Assembly (NCBI GenBank): GCA_031422295.1 | Contig: JANOQM010000064.1 | Coordinates: 62,001 to 126,000 of the forward strand | Direction of reading: 5' to 3' | Length of the DNA: 64,000 nt | Origin: JANOMH01 sp031422295 | Lineage (GTDB): Bacteria; Pseudomonadota; Alphaproteobacteria; Rhodobacterales; Rhodobacteraceae | Made by a program: the position numbers and the translations under genes | Notes under the pieces: generated by a model | The model's input: the letters and a program-made list of their open reading frames with translations, nothing else | What the model was told of the DNA's origin: nothing | The model's database searches: none | Shown here: positions 28,001 to 35,239 of the stretch, piece by piece | Layout: every line of letters begins with the position of its first letter | Position numbering within the stretch: position 1 is the stretch's first letter

Positions 28001-30730
28001 GGTGATAACCGTTGTTCCGCTGGGCCCATTATAGGTAAAGCTGGCGGTGGCGGTGTTGGTAAACCTGCCTGCATCCAGATCGGCCTGAGTCAGTCCGGCA
28101 AAGGTCGCAGTGCATTGAAAGTTATTGGGGGCGTTGCCGGACGACACCGGGTTCAATACGGCGGGCTGGCCCGCGCAACTGACCGCCCCGACCTTTGGGT
28201 CGGTCACGGTGATCGGTTGCGCCGCGACAATCTGGGTGTTGCCGGTATTTGTGACCGTGAATGTATAGGAAATCGTATCCGTTACGGCGTCGAAATCTGG
28301 CGTGGTTGACGCCTTAACCAGCGTCAGCCCCGGACTTCCGGCCTGCGGCACTGTCACACTTGCAGTATTCGACGTGGCCCGGCCATCACTGGCGCTGGCC
28401 GTGTTAGTCACAAAACCGGCGGCAATATCGGCGGCGGTAAAGGTATAGGTCTGATTGCAGGACACGGAAGCGCCGGGGGCCAACGGGCTGGCCGCACAGG
28501 TCAGCGGGCTGGCAAAGCGGTTATCCGTCACCCGGATCGGGGCGGCACTGGTGACATTGCCGGTATTCTGCACAACGTAGGTGAACACCACTGTTTGGCC
28601 GACCGCAAAATTCAGCGGTGCGACGGTGGGGGCGGATTTGACAATCGAAAAGGCAGGGTTTTGGGTGCCAATCACCGTCAATGACGTCTGGGGCGTGGTC
28701 ACGGCCACATTCTGCGGCGACCGAGCCGACCCGGTGGCAAGGTTGACCACTTGCCCCGCGTTCAGATCGGCCTGCGTCACACTATAAGCTGCCGATGTGC
28801 AGGTCAGCGATCCGCCGGGCGAAATCGGGGTGGCCGGGCAGGTCACGCTGACTTTGTTGTCGGCCACAGTGGCCGCAGACAAGGTCACTGTCCCGGTATT
28901 GCGCAGCACATATTCATAGATCAGTTGATCGCCCAATGCCGCAAAAGGCGACGGTGATCCGGCGCGCAATTGCTTGACAATGGTCAGCCCGCGGGTGGTG
29001 ACGGCAGGAATTGTATTGGTGTCGGATGCTGTGGCAGTCTGCCCCGCAACTGTGACGCTGGCCTGCGCCGTATTAGCCAGAGTGCCCTGATCCAGATTGG
29101 CCTGGGTGATTGTGTAGCTGGCTGTGCAGGTCACGGTCGCCCCGGGGGCCACCGGGCCTGCCGGGCAGCTTGCGCCGCTGGTCAACGCATCGGTTATGGT
29201 CGGCGGGCCTGGCCATGTGACATTGCCGGTGTTGCGCACCGCAAAGCGGTATTGGATGACATTCCCAACGGCGTTGAAGCTGGTCTGAACCGCCGTTTTA
29301 TCCAGCACCATGGCCGGGGCGGCCGCTGGCCCATTGATTGACCTGCTGGCGGGCGCAGTCACATTCACCCCATTCGGGGCGCGGGCGGTGACCGATGCGG
29401 TATTGGCCAGTGGGGTTCCATTGATGGCAAAGCCATCAATATCGGCCTGCGTGACGGTATAGGTGCCCGTGCAAGTCGCCGAATTTACCGTGTTCGATGC
29501 CGACAGCGGGGCAATCGACGCAATGTTGCAGGCGAGCGCCGGAATCCTCGGGTCAGTCACTATCGCATTGGTCAGGGTCGCGTTTCCGGTGTTGCGGATG
29601 GTAAACGTATAGGTAATGACCTGCCCGACGGTCGAAAATGCGGTGGGCGATGCGGCTTTGGCCAGCGTGATCGCCGGGGCCAGCGCCGGTCCAGTCAAGG
29701 TGACGCTGTCTTGCAACGCGCCCAGCACGCCAAACTGCGGGCGGCCCGTGGCTGTCGCAATATTAGTCAGGGTGCGGGCGTCAAAATCGGCCTGCGTAAC
29801 GATATAGGTGGCCGAACACAGGGCCGTTGCGGCGGTGCCGCCCGATGCGGTCTTGGGCAATGTCGTCGGCGAACAACTGACCGCGCCAATCCGGTTATCA
29901 TTCACCGCGACATTAGTAATATCGACCGAGCCGATATTGCGCACCAGATAATCATAGGTGATGACCTGCCCGACGGCGGTAAATGTGGTGGCCCCGCCGC
30001 GCACGGTCTTTTCCAGCTCATACCCCGGCGCAATCGTGCGCAGGCTATTGTCCGCCAATGGGGTGCCGCGCTGAAAATCCCAGAAGTTGTCGTTCGGATC
30101 GGCGTCGAACACTTGGGTCGTTGTACGCCCGGTGGTCAGAATATTGCTGAGCAGGGCAGCGTTAGTCGAGGAAAACCAGCCCGTGTTGAACGTGTTGTTT
30201 CCAAAGCCGTTTTCGGTGCCAAAGCTGGTGGTGCCCGCGTCATTGGTAATTTCGGTGGTGCGGCCAGACCAGTTGCCGACGTCAAAGCCGTTCATCCGCA
30301 ATGTGATGTCGTTATTATCAAACCCACCCACCTGGGTGTCGCCATCATAGGCGGAAAACCGCACGTCAATCCGGGCGATAGCTCCGCCGAAATAGTCGAT
30401 GCAGCTGCGAAATCCGCAGTCCAGCGGTAACGGGTTGTTGATGGTAAAAGGATTACCCCGGAACGCGGCCGGATTGCCGGTATTCTGGAACCCGACAAAG
30501 GCCCCGGTCGGGTCGGAAAACTGGTAGTAGATATTGCCATTCACCCCGGTCATGACAATCGCCACGCCACCGGCCTGCGGGTATTCGGTGGGCAGCGCCA
30601 CGCCTGTGCCCGGGACGGTTGTGGTAAATGGCGTAGCCTGGGCCGATGTGATTGATATTGCTATAAAATACAGGGAAACCGCGACTGACCGGATTATTCT
30701 GGTCAGATACATCGACCCTGTATACTGCAT
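19004..30730 (-). CDS. Giant exported DUF11-type repeat protein (about 3,908 residues)
   Basis: Signal peptide (MYLTRIIRSVAVSLYFIAIS, cut near AQA), then a unique N-terminal domain of about 250 residues, then about 29 immunoglobulin-like DUF11/DUF7507 units of 110-140 residues counted by eye. Each unit opens with a hydrophobic-K-T/S pattern, contains TYxxxVxNTGN, a CT...LAPG segment and the hallmark YTVTQADLDAG...N(T)A. Near the C-terminus is an SdrD/SpaA-like domain (GKVFDDRNMNGYQDG, TDEYGRFHVPC) and a short OmpA-like tail. I start at the ATG at 30730, with AGGGGG 9 bases upstream; the open frame extends to 30868 but lacks a signal there. Likely a surface fibre or adhesin; the partner barrel gene follows one base later. 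Confidence 0.9.
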   Translation of the reverse strand: MQYTGSMYLTRIIRSVAVSLYFIAISITSAQATPFTTTVPGTGVALPTEYPQAGGVAIVMTGVNGNIYYQFSDPTGAFVGFQNTGNPAAFRGNPFTINNPLPLDCGFRSCIDYFGGAIARIDVRFSAYDGDTQVGGFDNNDITLRMNGFDVGNWSGRTTEITNDAGTTSFGTENGFGNNTFNTGWFSSTNAALLSNILTTGRTTTQVFDADPNDNFWDFQRGTPLADNSLRTIAPGYELEKTVRGGATTFTAVGQVITYDYLVRNIGSVDITNVAVNDNRIGAVSCSPTTLPKTASGGTAATALCSATYIVTQADFDARTLTNIATATGRPQFGVLGALQDSVTLTGPALAPAITLAKAASPTAFSTVGQVITYTFTIRNTGNATLTNAIVTDPRIPALACNIASIAPLSASNTVNSATCTGTYTVTQADIDGFAINGTPLANTASVTARAPNGVNVTAPASRSINGPAAAPAMVLDKTAVQTSFNAVGNVIQYRFAVRNTGNVTWPGPPTITDALTSGASCPAGPVAPGATVTCTASYTITQANLDQGTLANTAQASVTVAGQTATASDTNTIPAVTTRGLTIVKQLRAGSPSPFAALGDQLIYEYVLRNTGTVTLSAATVADNKVSVTCPATPISPGGSLTCTSAAYSVTQADLNAGQVVNLATGSARSPQNVAVTTPQTSLTVIGTQNPAFSIVKSAPTVAPLNFAVGQTVVFTYVVQNTGNVTSAAPIRVTDNRFASPLTCAASPLAPGASVSCNQTYTFTAADIAAGFVTNTASASDGRATSNTASVTVPQAGSPGLTLVKASTTPDFDAVTDTISYTFTVTNTGNTQIVAAQPITVTDPKVGAVSCAGQPAVLNPVSSGNAPNNFQCTATFAGLTQADLDAGRFTNTATASFTYNGPSGTTVITSPSSQVTVPSSIVPAFGLDKTGPTNFGTLGQSLTYTFTITNQTAQTLTRVVVTDPRIPTLSCTRTNIAPFGVVSCTGTYSVTQADLDAGQIDNTASAVGTAPDGSTLNRADSLSIPINPAAATRSMTLDKVASVGSFTAVGNTITYTFNVRNTGNLTLTGVSVNDPALGLTCTIPTIAPGVTNSTCTAVRVVTQADIDAGSIPNAATATAPGAANAGDTVTVIGPARTASFDFTKTADGPFAQAGDVVNFTLAVRNTGSVTLTNVAVTDTFFDPDLTCTIGSILPGVTNSTCTGAYSVTQADVDAGEITNTADLTANGVAGAPLTGTATEVVPGPVEAPLLRVVKTEGDGTGRYGAVGATENFSFEVFNDGNVTLTGITLTDALTGFTCALADIAPGASATTCADSDPLETSHVITQADIDTGALSNTVDVTAQSTLGTPVGAADTVVLSGPDQSPDVTVAKTATAGANFDAVGDTISYSYLVTNIGNVTLTGRIQVADDKTRVTCPATPALGIAPAGTLTCTATYRVTQADLDAGFVTNLAAASVTQAVVPSASYPNGVAAVTSPTDTVTVNAAQLPALSISKRIKPGTSATYNATTDIITFEFTVRNSGNVTTTADIVVEDLNIPATVICTTAPLAPNATAVCEATWSPTQADLDSGSFANSATASTVFDGAPVVTSVPASATAFAVQTPELTMTKTFVSLTSNTFATGSVATYSYLIENTGNITVTGPIAVNDNLISSPVCPAGDLAPGDSLTCTGTYVIKIEDVQLGSVTNVATATSGTVDSDPVSETIPNATPSISVTKTADVASFAAVGDQITYTYIVTNSSIGSPEPALANDIFVNDDRIGAPIACDPADGELLVGESATCTAIYTVTQADLDRVGPGAVTGFVTNNASAETTFGSATIVSPPAQVTVPGAANPELTVTKAVTTGPNPAAAGDTLTYTITTANTGNQTVSGIVVEDPKLSGLACTVGGSPAPTNIVLAPADTVECTGTYLVTQADLDAQVLSNTATATGSNPQGATVTDQGSITHPLDLPAPQVSVLKELAQGEPDAAFSAVGQAVAYVITVTNSGNITLLSTVVTDSLVTGSSCTIGRLEPGETDNSCEFIYFVTQADIDRGTITNIATAVSQPANPGAPTVQGSDQLIGDGPAFEPKIALTKTPDLADFAAAGDIITYTYIIANTGNVTLTLPPVLTDDKIPTFDCSTFPPAGLLPGEFLTCTGEYPTTQADVDAGFVTNIADVTLPNPYDPGQTITDDTTATVDAVRAPAVTVDKLASDTADVAVGDIITYTYTVTNTGNVTLTNVTLTDVHSSAAGTANLTISGGGVVATLAPGDSVDLTATYTVTQADIDAGADLTNTVSLTSASPSGTTPPTATDDETVTVEGAAGALEVIKTVSTLPDLEVGEVVVFAVTVENTGNVSLGTVVLTDTLRRADSTTITPAPAPVFVSGDVGVIGTLEVGEVWTYTVSHTLTQTDLDAGGINNSVRATALTPGNTPVADVSDNGAGDGDDPTLVGIAGAPALDATKTITSTTVAVGGTVTFQIVVRNAGNVRLSAVSIASDDLTRADGTTLILVGPVFVSSTAASPAGTLIVGESATYTASYVLVQADIDAGGIENTATATGTPPVGPAVTDVTDNGDDGDGNTTNDPTVLTIPALPALSMLKSLAAGGPTFDAVGDILTYEFAVENTGNVTITDPVVISDPLITTAGGVITCGPTPLAPGATLTCSGDYTVTQADLDAGQIVNSATASDGTTLSGSDGVTVPARQAPALTMVKLAEGITVNGVRQTTLASQFFVVGAIVDYSYTTTNTGNVTITDPVTVDDNLITAVNCPAFPVLGLAPGATYVCTGSYTVTADDVALTSVTNLATATDGTTTSPIVAETVPADGIPALGLTKALISVTNPDTTPATGLLFDEAGDVLTYRFTVTNNGSLSFVAPLTVTDDKIAGPIACYTPSAGNPDLTPGETVTCEATYVVLQSDLDAGTVVNQAFAQTTFGAGPTTISSGPVTETATASQSAAIQVVKSAATLPVTGLGQVLTYTLTTSNIGNQTLTDVTATDPLLPGLVCNVAQLAPGADLTCFDDYTVTQADIDAGSIVNTATASALDPNRNPVTDRTSLTVATPVAGPFFILVKTATPDPFGPLGSVITYGFSVQNNGNVTLFDLTITDPITTPAFTCTIARLAVGATDTSCTLDYVATQADIDAGQIINTATATATDPFGTDLTRTATITTPGPNNSPGAGALDVTKVATVGAATPGSVITYSLQVRNTTTVTLDDIVITDIMTRADGTSIALDAPFALVSGDTDRDARLDVGETWAYSAGHTITQADINAGGVTNTATADGTDPAGNPVTDTSDNGNDTDGNTTDDPTLVVIVPAPALDVVKTVSQTGSNIGDLVIFRIAATNSGTVDLTGVTVADTLTRVDGTDISTEVTGPTLQPPAVATAPLLVGETWVWTLSHTLTQADIDAGGITNTASVTGTTPGGNPVTDTSDDGDDTDGNTTDDPTVVAITPLSTIAVSKTASTAVFVSGGIFEVVFDLVVENTGNVTQTNLIIVDDLTVFASPATLISVATPVLSGFTGTGGANPTYDGVAVTNTVTPGVILAPGATGIVQLTVRFDISTGLATGQNTVTVTTDLLTVAQAASVTVVVDIPSQILATKSVTTANPQLGGVVSFALTFENPLDTPSVNLTLVDDLPAGLIYVPESATFNGAATPAPVVTGRSLRWSGIFIPVGGTVTITLDARIASGSGALINRAYATDSNGNIVSNTATAEVILRPEAVFDCGDVIGKVFDDRNMNGYQDGPLGEDLSAITDQTYEGGKFTSPPEVLESGEPGLPLVRLATVNGTIITTDEYGRFHVPCAELPAGIGSNFTLKLDERSLPTGYRVTTENPRMVRLTAGGVTKLNFGAAIANVVDIDLTAAAFVGGTTDPTGGLLAGIEQLVTQLAEIPSVLRLTYYMNGEGRDVARARLDVVEALIRDQWEAAGRYRLLIERSIRQVQ

Positions 30731-30968
30731 CCGGCTGTGCCCCCTGTGAATCACCCGAACTTTTGTCGCTCTTTGGTGACCGCGATTCCATACGTCCAGC
30801 GCGGTTTTAGGGCCTGTTCCGATACCTTGGCAACCACAAAACCCACGCTTTGATGGATGATGTAGCATTCAGGAATGATTGGCAAAGTCCAATTCGGGGG
30901 AGGTTCGTTGGCGCCTTCCCCCCGTATACCAACCTGAAAAGCGTTCGATGGCAGCCAAAGCAAGATTA

Positions 30969-30984
30969 CCCGCAGCAGCGCGGG
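30969..30984 (-). terminator. Possible weak terminator after glpK
   Basis: On the minus strand, 9 bases past the glpK stop, CCCGC and GCGGG pair around a six-base loop; a flanking A-T extends the stem to six pairs. The following AATCTTGCTTT is only partly T-rich. The stretch 30731-30993 otherwise holds no gene and must contain the promoter of the giant repeat gene, which I could not place with confidence. Confidence 0.35.
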
Positions 30985-30993
30985 TTTCGCCGG

Positions 30994-32481
30994 TCAAACC
31001 GACAATGTGGCCTGAACCGCGCGCTGCCACACGCTGTATTTGCGATCTCGCGCGGCGTCTTCCATCGCTGGTGAAAAGGTCCGCTCTAGCGCCCAGTTGG
31101 CGGCAAACCCGGCCTGCCCCGGGTAAATCCCGGCCCGCATCCCGGCCAGCCATGCAGCGCCCAGCGCCGTCGTTTCACGCACCATTGGCCGATCTACCGG
31201 TGCGCCAATAATATCCGACAGAAACTGCATAGCCCAGTCGCTGGCGCTCATTCCGCCATCGACGCGCAACGTGGCGCTGGCACCCACTGACTGCCAGTCC
31301 GCCTGCATCGCCTCAAGCAGATCGCGGGTCTGATAGCCCACGCTTTCCAAGGCGGCCTTGGCAAATTCTGCCGGGCCGGAATTACGAGTCAGCCCATAGA
31401 TCGCGCCCCGGCAATCCGGGTTCCAATAGGGCGCACCCAGTCCGACAAAAGCAGGCACTAATATGACGTTTTGCGTTGGATCGGCCTGTTCCGCTAACGC
31501 TTGAGTCTCATGCGCCGCCCGGATCACTTTGATCCCGTCGCGCAGCCATTGGACCACCGCGCCTGCCACAAAAATCGACCCTTCCAGCGCATAGGTTGGC
31601 TTGCCGTCCAGTTGATAAGCGATGGTCGTGAGCAGCCGGTTTTGAGAGGCAACTGGTTTATCCCCAGTATTAAGCAGCGCAAAACAGCCCGTCCCATAGG
31701 TTGATTTCATCATCCCTGGCTTAAAACAGGCTTGCCCGACCGTCGCCGCCTGCTGATCCCCCGCAACGCCCAATATCGGGATTGGGCGGCCAAACAGATC
31801 GGGCCGGGTCATGCCGAAATCAGCGGCGCAATCGCGGACCTCGGGTAGCATCTGCATCGGGATGTCGAACAGATCGCAGATTGTCTGGCTCCACCGGCCT
31901 TTGTGGATGTCATACAACATGGTGCGGGCGGCATTGGTCGCATCGGTCAGATGCGAGGCCCCGCCGGTCAGTTTCCAGATCAGGAAACTGTCCACCGTAC
32001 CAAACAGCAATTCACCGCGCCGGGCCCGGTCGCGGGCACCATCGGTGTGGTCGAGGATCCATTTCAGCTTGGTCCCTGAAAAGTACGGGTCGGCCAGCAG
32101 ACCCGTGCGGGCCGTGATCATCGCCGCATGGCCCGCATCGCGCAATTCGCGGCAAAAATCAGCTGTCCGCCGGTCCTGCCAGACGATTGCGTTATAGATC
32201 GGCTGCCCCGTCGCCTTGTCCCAAACCACAGTGGTTTCACGCTGATTGGTGATCCCGATGGCGGCAATGTCGCCGGGCTGCAGCCCGGCCTTTTCAATCA
32301 CGGCCCGGCACGTCCCCGCAGTGGTGGACCACAAATCCGACGGATCATGTTCAACCCAGCCGCTATCCGGGAAATGCTGCGGGAATTCCTCTTGTGCCGT
32401 AGCGATGACCTGCATGTCTGCGTCAAACACAATGGCGCGGGACGATGTGGTGCCTTGGTCGATGGCAAGGATATGGGTCAT
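30994..32481 (-). CDS. glpK: Glycerol kinase
   Basis: 495-residue FGGY-family kinase that converts glycerol and ATP to sn-glycerol 3-phosphate. N-terminal ATP-binding DQGTTSSRAIVFD, the glycerol-site WVEHDP and RETTVVWDK segments, and the FGGY-type C-terminal ATPase lobe (RVDGGMSASDWAMQFLSDI) are intact and the length is standard. It lies 12 bases downstream of glpD, so glpD-glpK form an operon regulated by the divergent glpR. No glycerol facilitator gene is present in the window. Confidence 0.97.
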   Translation of the reverse strand: MTHILAIDQGTTSSRAIVFDADMQVIATAQEEFPQHFPDSGWVEHDPSDLWSTTAGTCRAVIEKAGLQPGDIAAIGITNQRETTVVWDKATGQPIYNAIVWQDRRTADFCRELRDAGHAAMITARTGLLADPYFSGTKLKWILDHTDGARDRARRGELLFGTVDSFLIWKLTGGASHLTDATNAARTMLYDIHKGRWSQTICDLFDIPMQMLPEVRDCAADFGMTRPDLFGRPIPILGVAGDQQAATVGQACFKPGMMKSTYGTGCFALLNTGDKPVASQNRLLTTIAYQLDGKPTYALEGSIFVAGAVVQWLRDGIKVIRAAHETQALAEQADPTQNVILVPAFVGLGAPYWNPDCRGAIYGLTRNSGPAEFAKAALESVGYQTRDLLEAMQADWQSVGASATLRVDGGMSASDWAMQFLSDIIGAPVDRPMVRETTALGAAWLAGMRAGIYPGQAGFAANWALERTFSPAMEDAARDRKYSVWQRAVQATLSV

Positions 32482-32493
32482 GGTGTCCTGCGC

Positions 32494-34059
32494 CTAGTTA
32501 ACTGCAATCGCATGAGCCTGCATCCAACCATCCAGATGCGCAATCTGATCCTTGGTCAGCCTTAGGCCCAGCTTGTTGCGCCGCCAGACCACATCTTCGG
32601 CTCGGCGGGCATATTCGCGGGACATAAGCCACGTAATTTCACGGGCAGTCAGGGTTGCACCAAACGCTTCGCCCAGATCAGTGGCCGCTTTCGCATCGCC
32701 CAGAACCGCCCCCGCCTCGGTCCCGTAGGCACGGATCAGGCGGCGCGCCCAGAACGGATCGAGAAACGGATATGCCTTGTGCAGTTCAGCAATCAACCGG
32801 TCCACATCGCCGACCGGAAAATCCCCGCCGGGCAAGGCCACGCCGGCAGTCCATTTGCCTGCGGTTACGCCCAATACGGGCGCGATCTTTTCAAGTGCGG
32901 TTTCGGCCAGACGCCGGTAGGTGGTGATTTTGCCGCCAAACACGTTCAGCACAGGGGCGCCTGCGGATGTATCCACTTTCAGGGTGTAATCGCGGGTCGC
33001 AGCGGTCGCCGAGCTGGCGCCGTCATCGTACAACGGCCTAACCCCGGAATAGGTCCAGACAATATCGGCCCGCGTCACCGGCTTCTTGAAATACTGAGAC
33101 GCGAATGCGCATAGATAATCCTGCTCTGCATCCGTGCAGACCGGCTTTTCATTTGGGTCTGCCTGTTCGGCATCGGTTGTCCCGATCAGGGTAAAGTCAG
33201 TCTCATACGGAATGGCGAAAATAATCCGCCCGTCGGTCCCTTGGAAGAAATAGCATTTATCGTGGTCAAACAAACGTTTGGTCACAATATGACTGCCGCG
33301 CACCAGCCGGACCCCTTCGGATGAATTCAGCCGGACGGTGTTATGAATGATATCGCCCACCCAAGGGCCCCCGGCGTTGACGATCATCCGGGCGCGGATG
33401 TTCTGCTGCCCCTGTTCGTTTTCGACCGTCACATCCCATTGGCCATCAACCTGCGTGGCCGACAGCACCTTTGTCCGGGTCATGATTGTCGCACCTTTCG
33501 CCTCGGCAGATCGGGCATTCAGCACCACCAGACGCGAATCCTCGATCCAGCAATCGGAATATTCGTAGGCGCTGGTAAAGTGGTCGCGGATTGGGCGGCC
33601 AGTGGGGTCGCTGGTCAAGTCAACGGTCGTGGTGCCGGGCAAAATTTTGCGCCCGCCCAAATTGTCGTACATGAACAGGCCAAACCTGATCAGCCATGCG
33701 GGCCTGCGCCCTTTCATCCACGGCATCACGACATTCAGGATTTTCGAGGTTGGGGTAGACCCCTCAAACCGCATATCCTTATGATAGGGCAACACAAACC
33801 GCATGGGCCAGCTGATATGCGGCATCGCGCGCAGCAGGGTTTCCCGCTCAATCAGCGCTTCGCGGACCAACCGGATCTCGAAATATTCCAGATAACGCAG
33901 CCCGCCATGGAATAACTTGGTCGAGGCGGATGACGTGGCCGAGGCCAGATCGTTCATTTCGGCCAGAACCACGCTTAGGCCGCGACCGGCTGCATCCCGG
34001 GCAATGCCACAGCCGTTGATCCCGCCGCCGATGACAAAAAGGTCAACTGGTTTTTGCAT
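32494..34059 (-). CDS. glpD: Aerobic glycerol-3-phosphate dehydrogenase
   Basis: FAD-dependent, membrane-associated enzyme oxidising glycerol 3-phosphate to DHAP with electrons passed to quinone. The dinucleotide-binding motif VIGGGINGCGIARDAAGRG, the SSASTKLFHGGLRYLE segment and GGKITTYRRLAE near the end of the oxidase domain are diagnostic. The DAO_C-type helical domain ends the protein. I start at the ATG at 34059 (521 residues), where GGGGGTGG precedes the ATG. A longer frame to 34101 would place 14 non-conserved residues before the Rossmann strand. Divergent from glpR with TTCG repeats between. Confidence 0.96.
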   Translation of the reverse strand: MQKPVDLFVIGGGINGCGIARDAAGRGLSVVLAEMNDLASATSSASTKLFHGGLRYLEYFEIRLVREALIERETLLRAMPHISWPMRFVLPYHKDMRFEGSTPTSKILNVVMPWMKGRRPAWLIRFGLFMYDNLGGRKILPGTTTVDLTSDPTGRPIRDHFTSAYEYSDCWIEDSRLVVLNARSAEAKGATIMTRTKVLSATQVDGQWDVTVENEQGQQNIRARMIVNAGGPWVGDIIHNTVRLNSSEGVRLVRGSHIVTKRLFDHDKCYFFQGTDGRIIFAIPYETDFTLIGTTDAEQADPNEKPVCTDAEQDYLCAFASQYFKKPVTRADIVWTYSGVRPLYDDGASSATAATRDYTLKVDTSAGAPVLNVFGGKITTYRRLAETALEKIAPVLGVTAGKWTAGVALPGGDFPVGDVDRLIAELHKAYPFLDPFWARRLIRAYGTEAGAVLGDAKAATDLGEAFGATLTAREITWLMSREYARRAEDVVWRRNKLGLRLTKDQIAHLDGWMQAHAIAVN

Positions 34060-34120
34060 CGCACCACCCCCGGAATCAGTTCTGTTCTTGCTTAGGCGCA
34101 CAAGCCCTTTTTTGAAATAT

Positions 34121-34151
34121 GAATGTTCGATTAAGTTCGTTATTTTCGAAT
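34121..34151. promoter_or_regulatory. Predicted GlpR operator with phased TTCG repeats
   Basis: Between divergent glpD and glpR the tetramer TTCG occurs at 34126, 34136 and 34145, about one helical turn apart, in AT-rich sequence (GTTCGATTAAGTTCGTTATTTTCGAA). DeoR/GlpR-type repressors bind repeated TTCG-containing half sites, so this is the likely site through which GlpR controls glpDK and possibly itself. Confidence 0.6.
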
Positions 34152-34221
34152 TGACGCGCGATTTTGGTGTTAATGCGACAAATCGCTTGTCACAAAGGCT
34201 GCGCCACAGCTAGATGATCGC

Positions 34222-34983
34222 ATGTCACGGACTTTTCGTCAGCCAGAGATCCTGCAAATTGCCCGCCGAAACGGTAAGGTTTCCGTCGATGGGTTGGCCG
34301 AACATTTTGATGTGACCCTTCAAACGATTCGCCGGGACCTGACTGAATTGGCCGAAGCGGGGTCTTTGGCGCGCGTTCACGGCGGGGCAGTATTGCCGTC
34401 CGGCACGACCAATATCGATTATGAGGAACGGCGTGGATTGAACGATGTGGCCAAGCTGGCAATTGCGCGGGCCTGTGCAACGGCCATCCCTGCCGATGCG
34501 TCGATCTTTCTGAACATTGGAACCAGTACAGAGGCCGTGGCGCGGGAATTGATAAAGCACCGCAATATCATGGTAGTGACTAATAATATCAACGTCGCCA
34601 ACATCCTCGTCGCCAACCCGGAGTGCGAAATTATCGTGACTGGTGGCACGCTGCGCCGGTCAGATGGCGGTCTTATCGGAAGTCTGACGACCCAGACCAT
34701 TCGCCAGTTCAAATTCGACTATGCTGTCATCGGCTGTTCGGCTTTGGATGAGGATGGCGATATGCTGGACTTCGATATCCACGAGGTCAGCGTTAGCCAG
34801 ACCATCATCGAGCAGGCCCGTAAAACATTTCTGGTCGCCGATCATTCAAAATTCCAACGCCGCGCCCCGGCCCGAATCGCGTCTTTGGCCGCAATAGATA
34901 CAGTTTTCACTGATTTGCCTTTGCCCGGTGATCTGATGACGCGGTGCAAGGCGTGGGACACAAACACAGTTTTCGCCACCTGA
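34222..34983 (+). CDS. glpR: DeoR-family glycerol-3-phosphate regulon repressor
   Basis: 253-residue DeoR/GlpR regulator. The N-terminal HTH (residues about 6-57: QPEILQIARRNGKVSVDGLA, TLQTIRRDL) is followed by the sugar-phosphate isomerase-like effector domain with VHGGAVLP, IFLNIGTSTEAVA, VTNNINVA and the terminal DHSKF block. sn-Glycerol 3-phosphate is the established inducer for GlpR, and the divergent glpDK operon supports that ligand. The next element downstream is a tRNA gene on the other strand. Confidence 0.95.
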   Translation: MSRTFRQPEILQIARRNGKVSVDGLAEHFDVTLQTIRRDLTELAEAGSLARVHGGAVLPSGTTNIDYEERRGLNDVAKLAIARACATAIPADASIFLNIGTSTEAVARELIKHRNIMVVTNNINVANILVANPECEIIVTGGTLRRSDGGLIGSLTTQTIRQFKFDYAVIGCSALDEDGDMLDFDIHEVSVSQTIIEQARKTFLVADHSKFQRRAPARIASLAAIDTVFTDLPLPGDLMTRCKAWDTNTVFAT

Positions 34984-35004
34984 TGACCGCAGATGTCGTA
35001 AAAT

Positions 35005-35080
35005 TGGTGAGCCGGTCGGGATCCGAACCCGAGACCTACTGATTAAAAGTCAGTTGCTCTACCAGCTGAGCTACCGGCCC
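35005..35080 (-). tRNA. tRNA-Lys (anticodon UUU)
   Basis: Reading the minus strand, a full cloverleaf forms. The acceptor stem GGGCCGG pairs with CCGGCTC (one G-U). The D-arm has AGCTCAGCTGGTAGAGC and the anticodon stem-loop CTGACTTTTAATCAG has anticodon TTT. The T-arm GGGTTCGGATCCC is standard and the CCA end is encoded. 76 bases including CCA. It lies alone between glpR and dapF, on the strand opposite to both. Confidence 0.97.
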
Positions 35081-35239
35081 ACGAGGGCGTCCACTAGGCA
35101 ACGGGGCCAGCGTCGTCAAGCCTAAAATCCAATCTTGCAAAACCGGGCGATACCAAGTCGGGTTGCGCCGACAGACGGCCAACGCACCTTATGGTCGGGG
35201 TATGCGCCACTACTGGCACACAGGGCCATTCTTGGCTAT

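Noticed and set aside
20000..30000. Periodic near-identical short sequences every 350-400 bases (CTGCGTC, TCGATATCGGCCTGCGTCAC-like), suggesting an array
   Set aside because: They encode the repeated VTQADIDAG motif inside the giant repeat protein; spacing is far too long and the sequence too variable for a CRISPR array.
30731..30868. Extended N-terminus of the giant repeat protein
   Set aside because: The added 46 residues are charged and His/Arg-rich, would bury the signal peptide, and the ATG at 30730 has a strong AGGGGG site.
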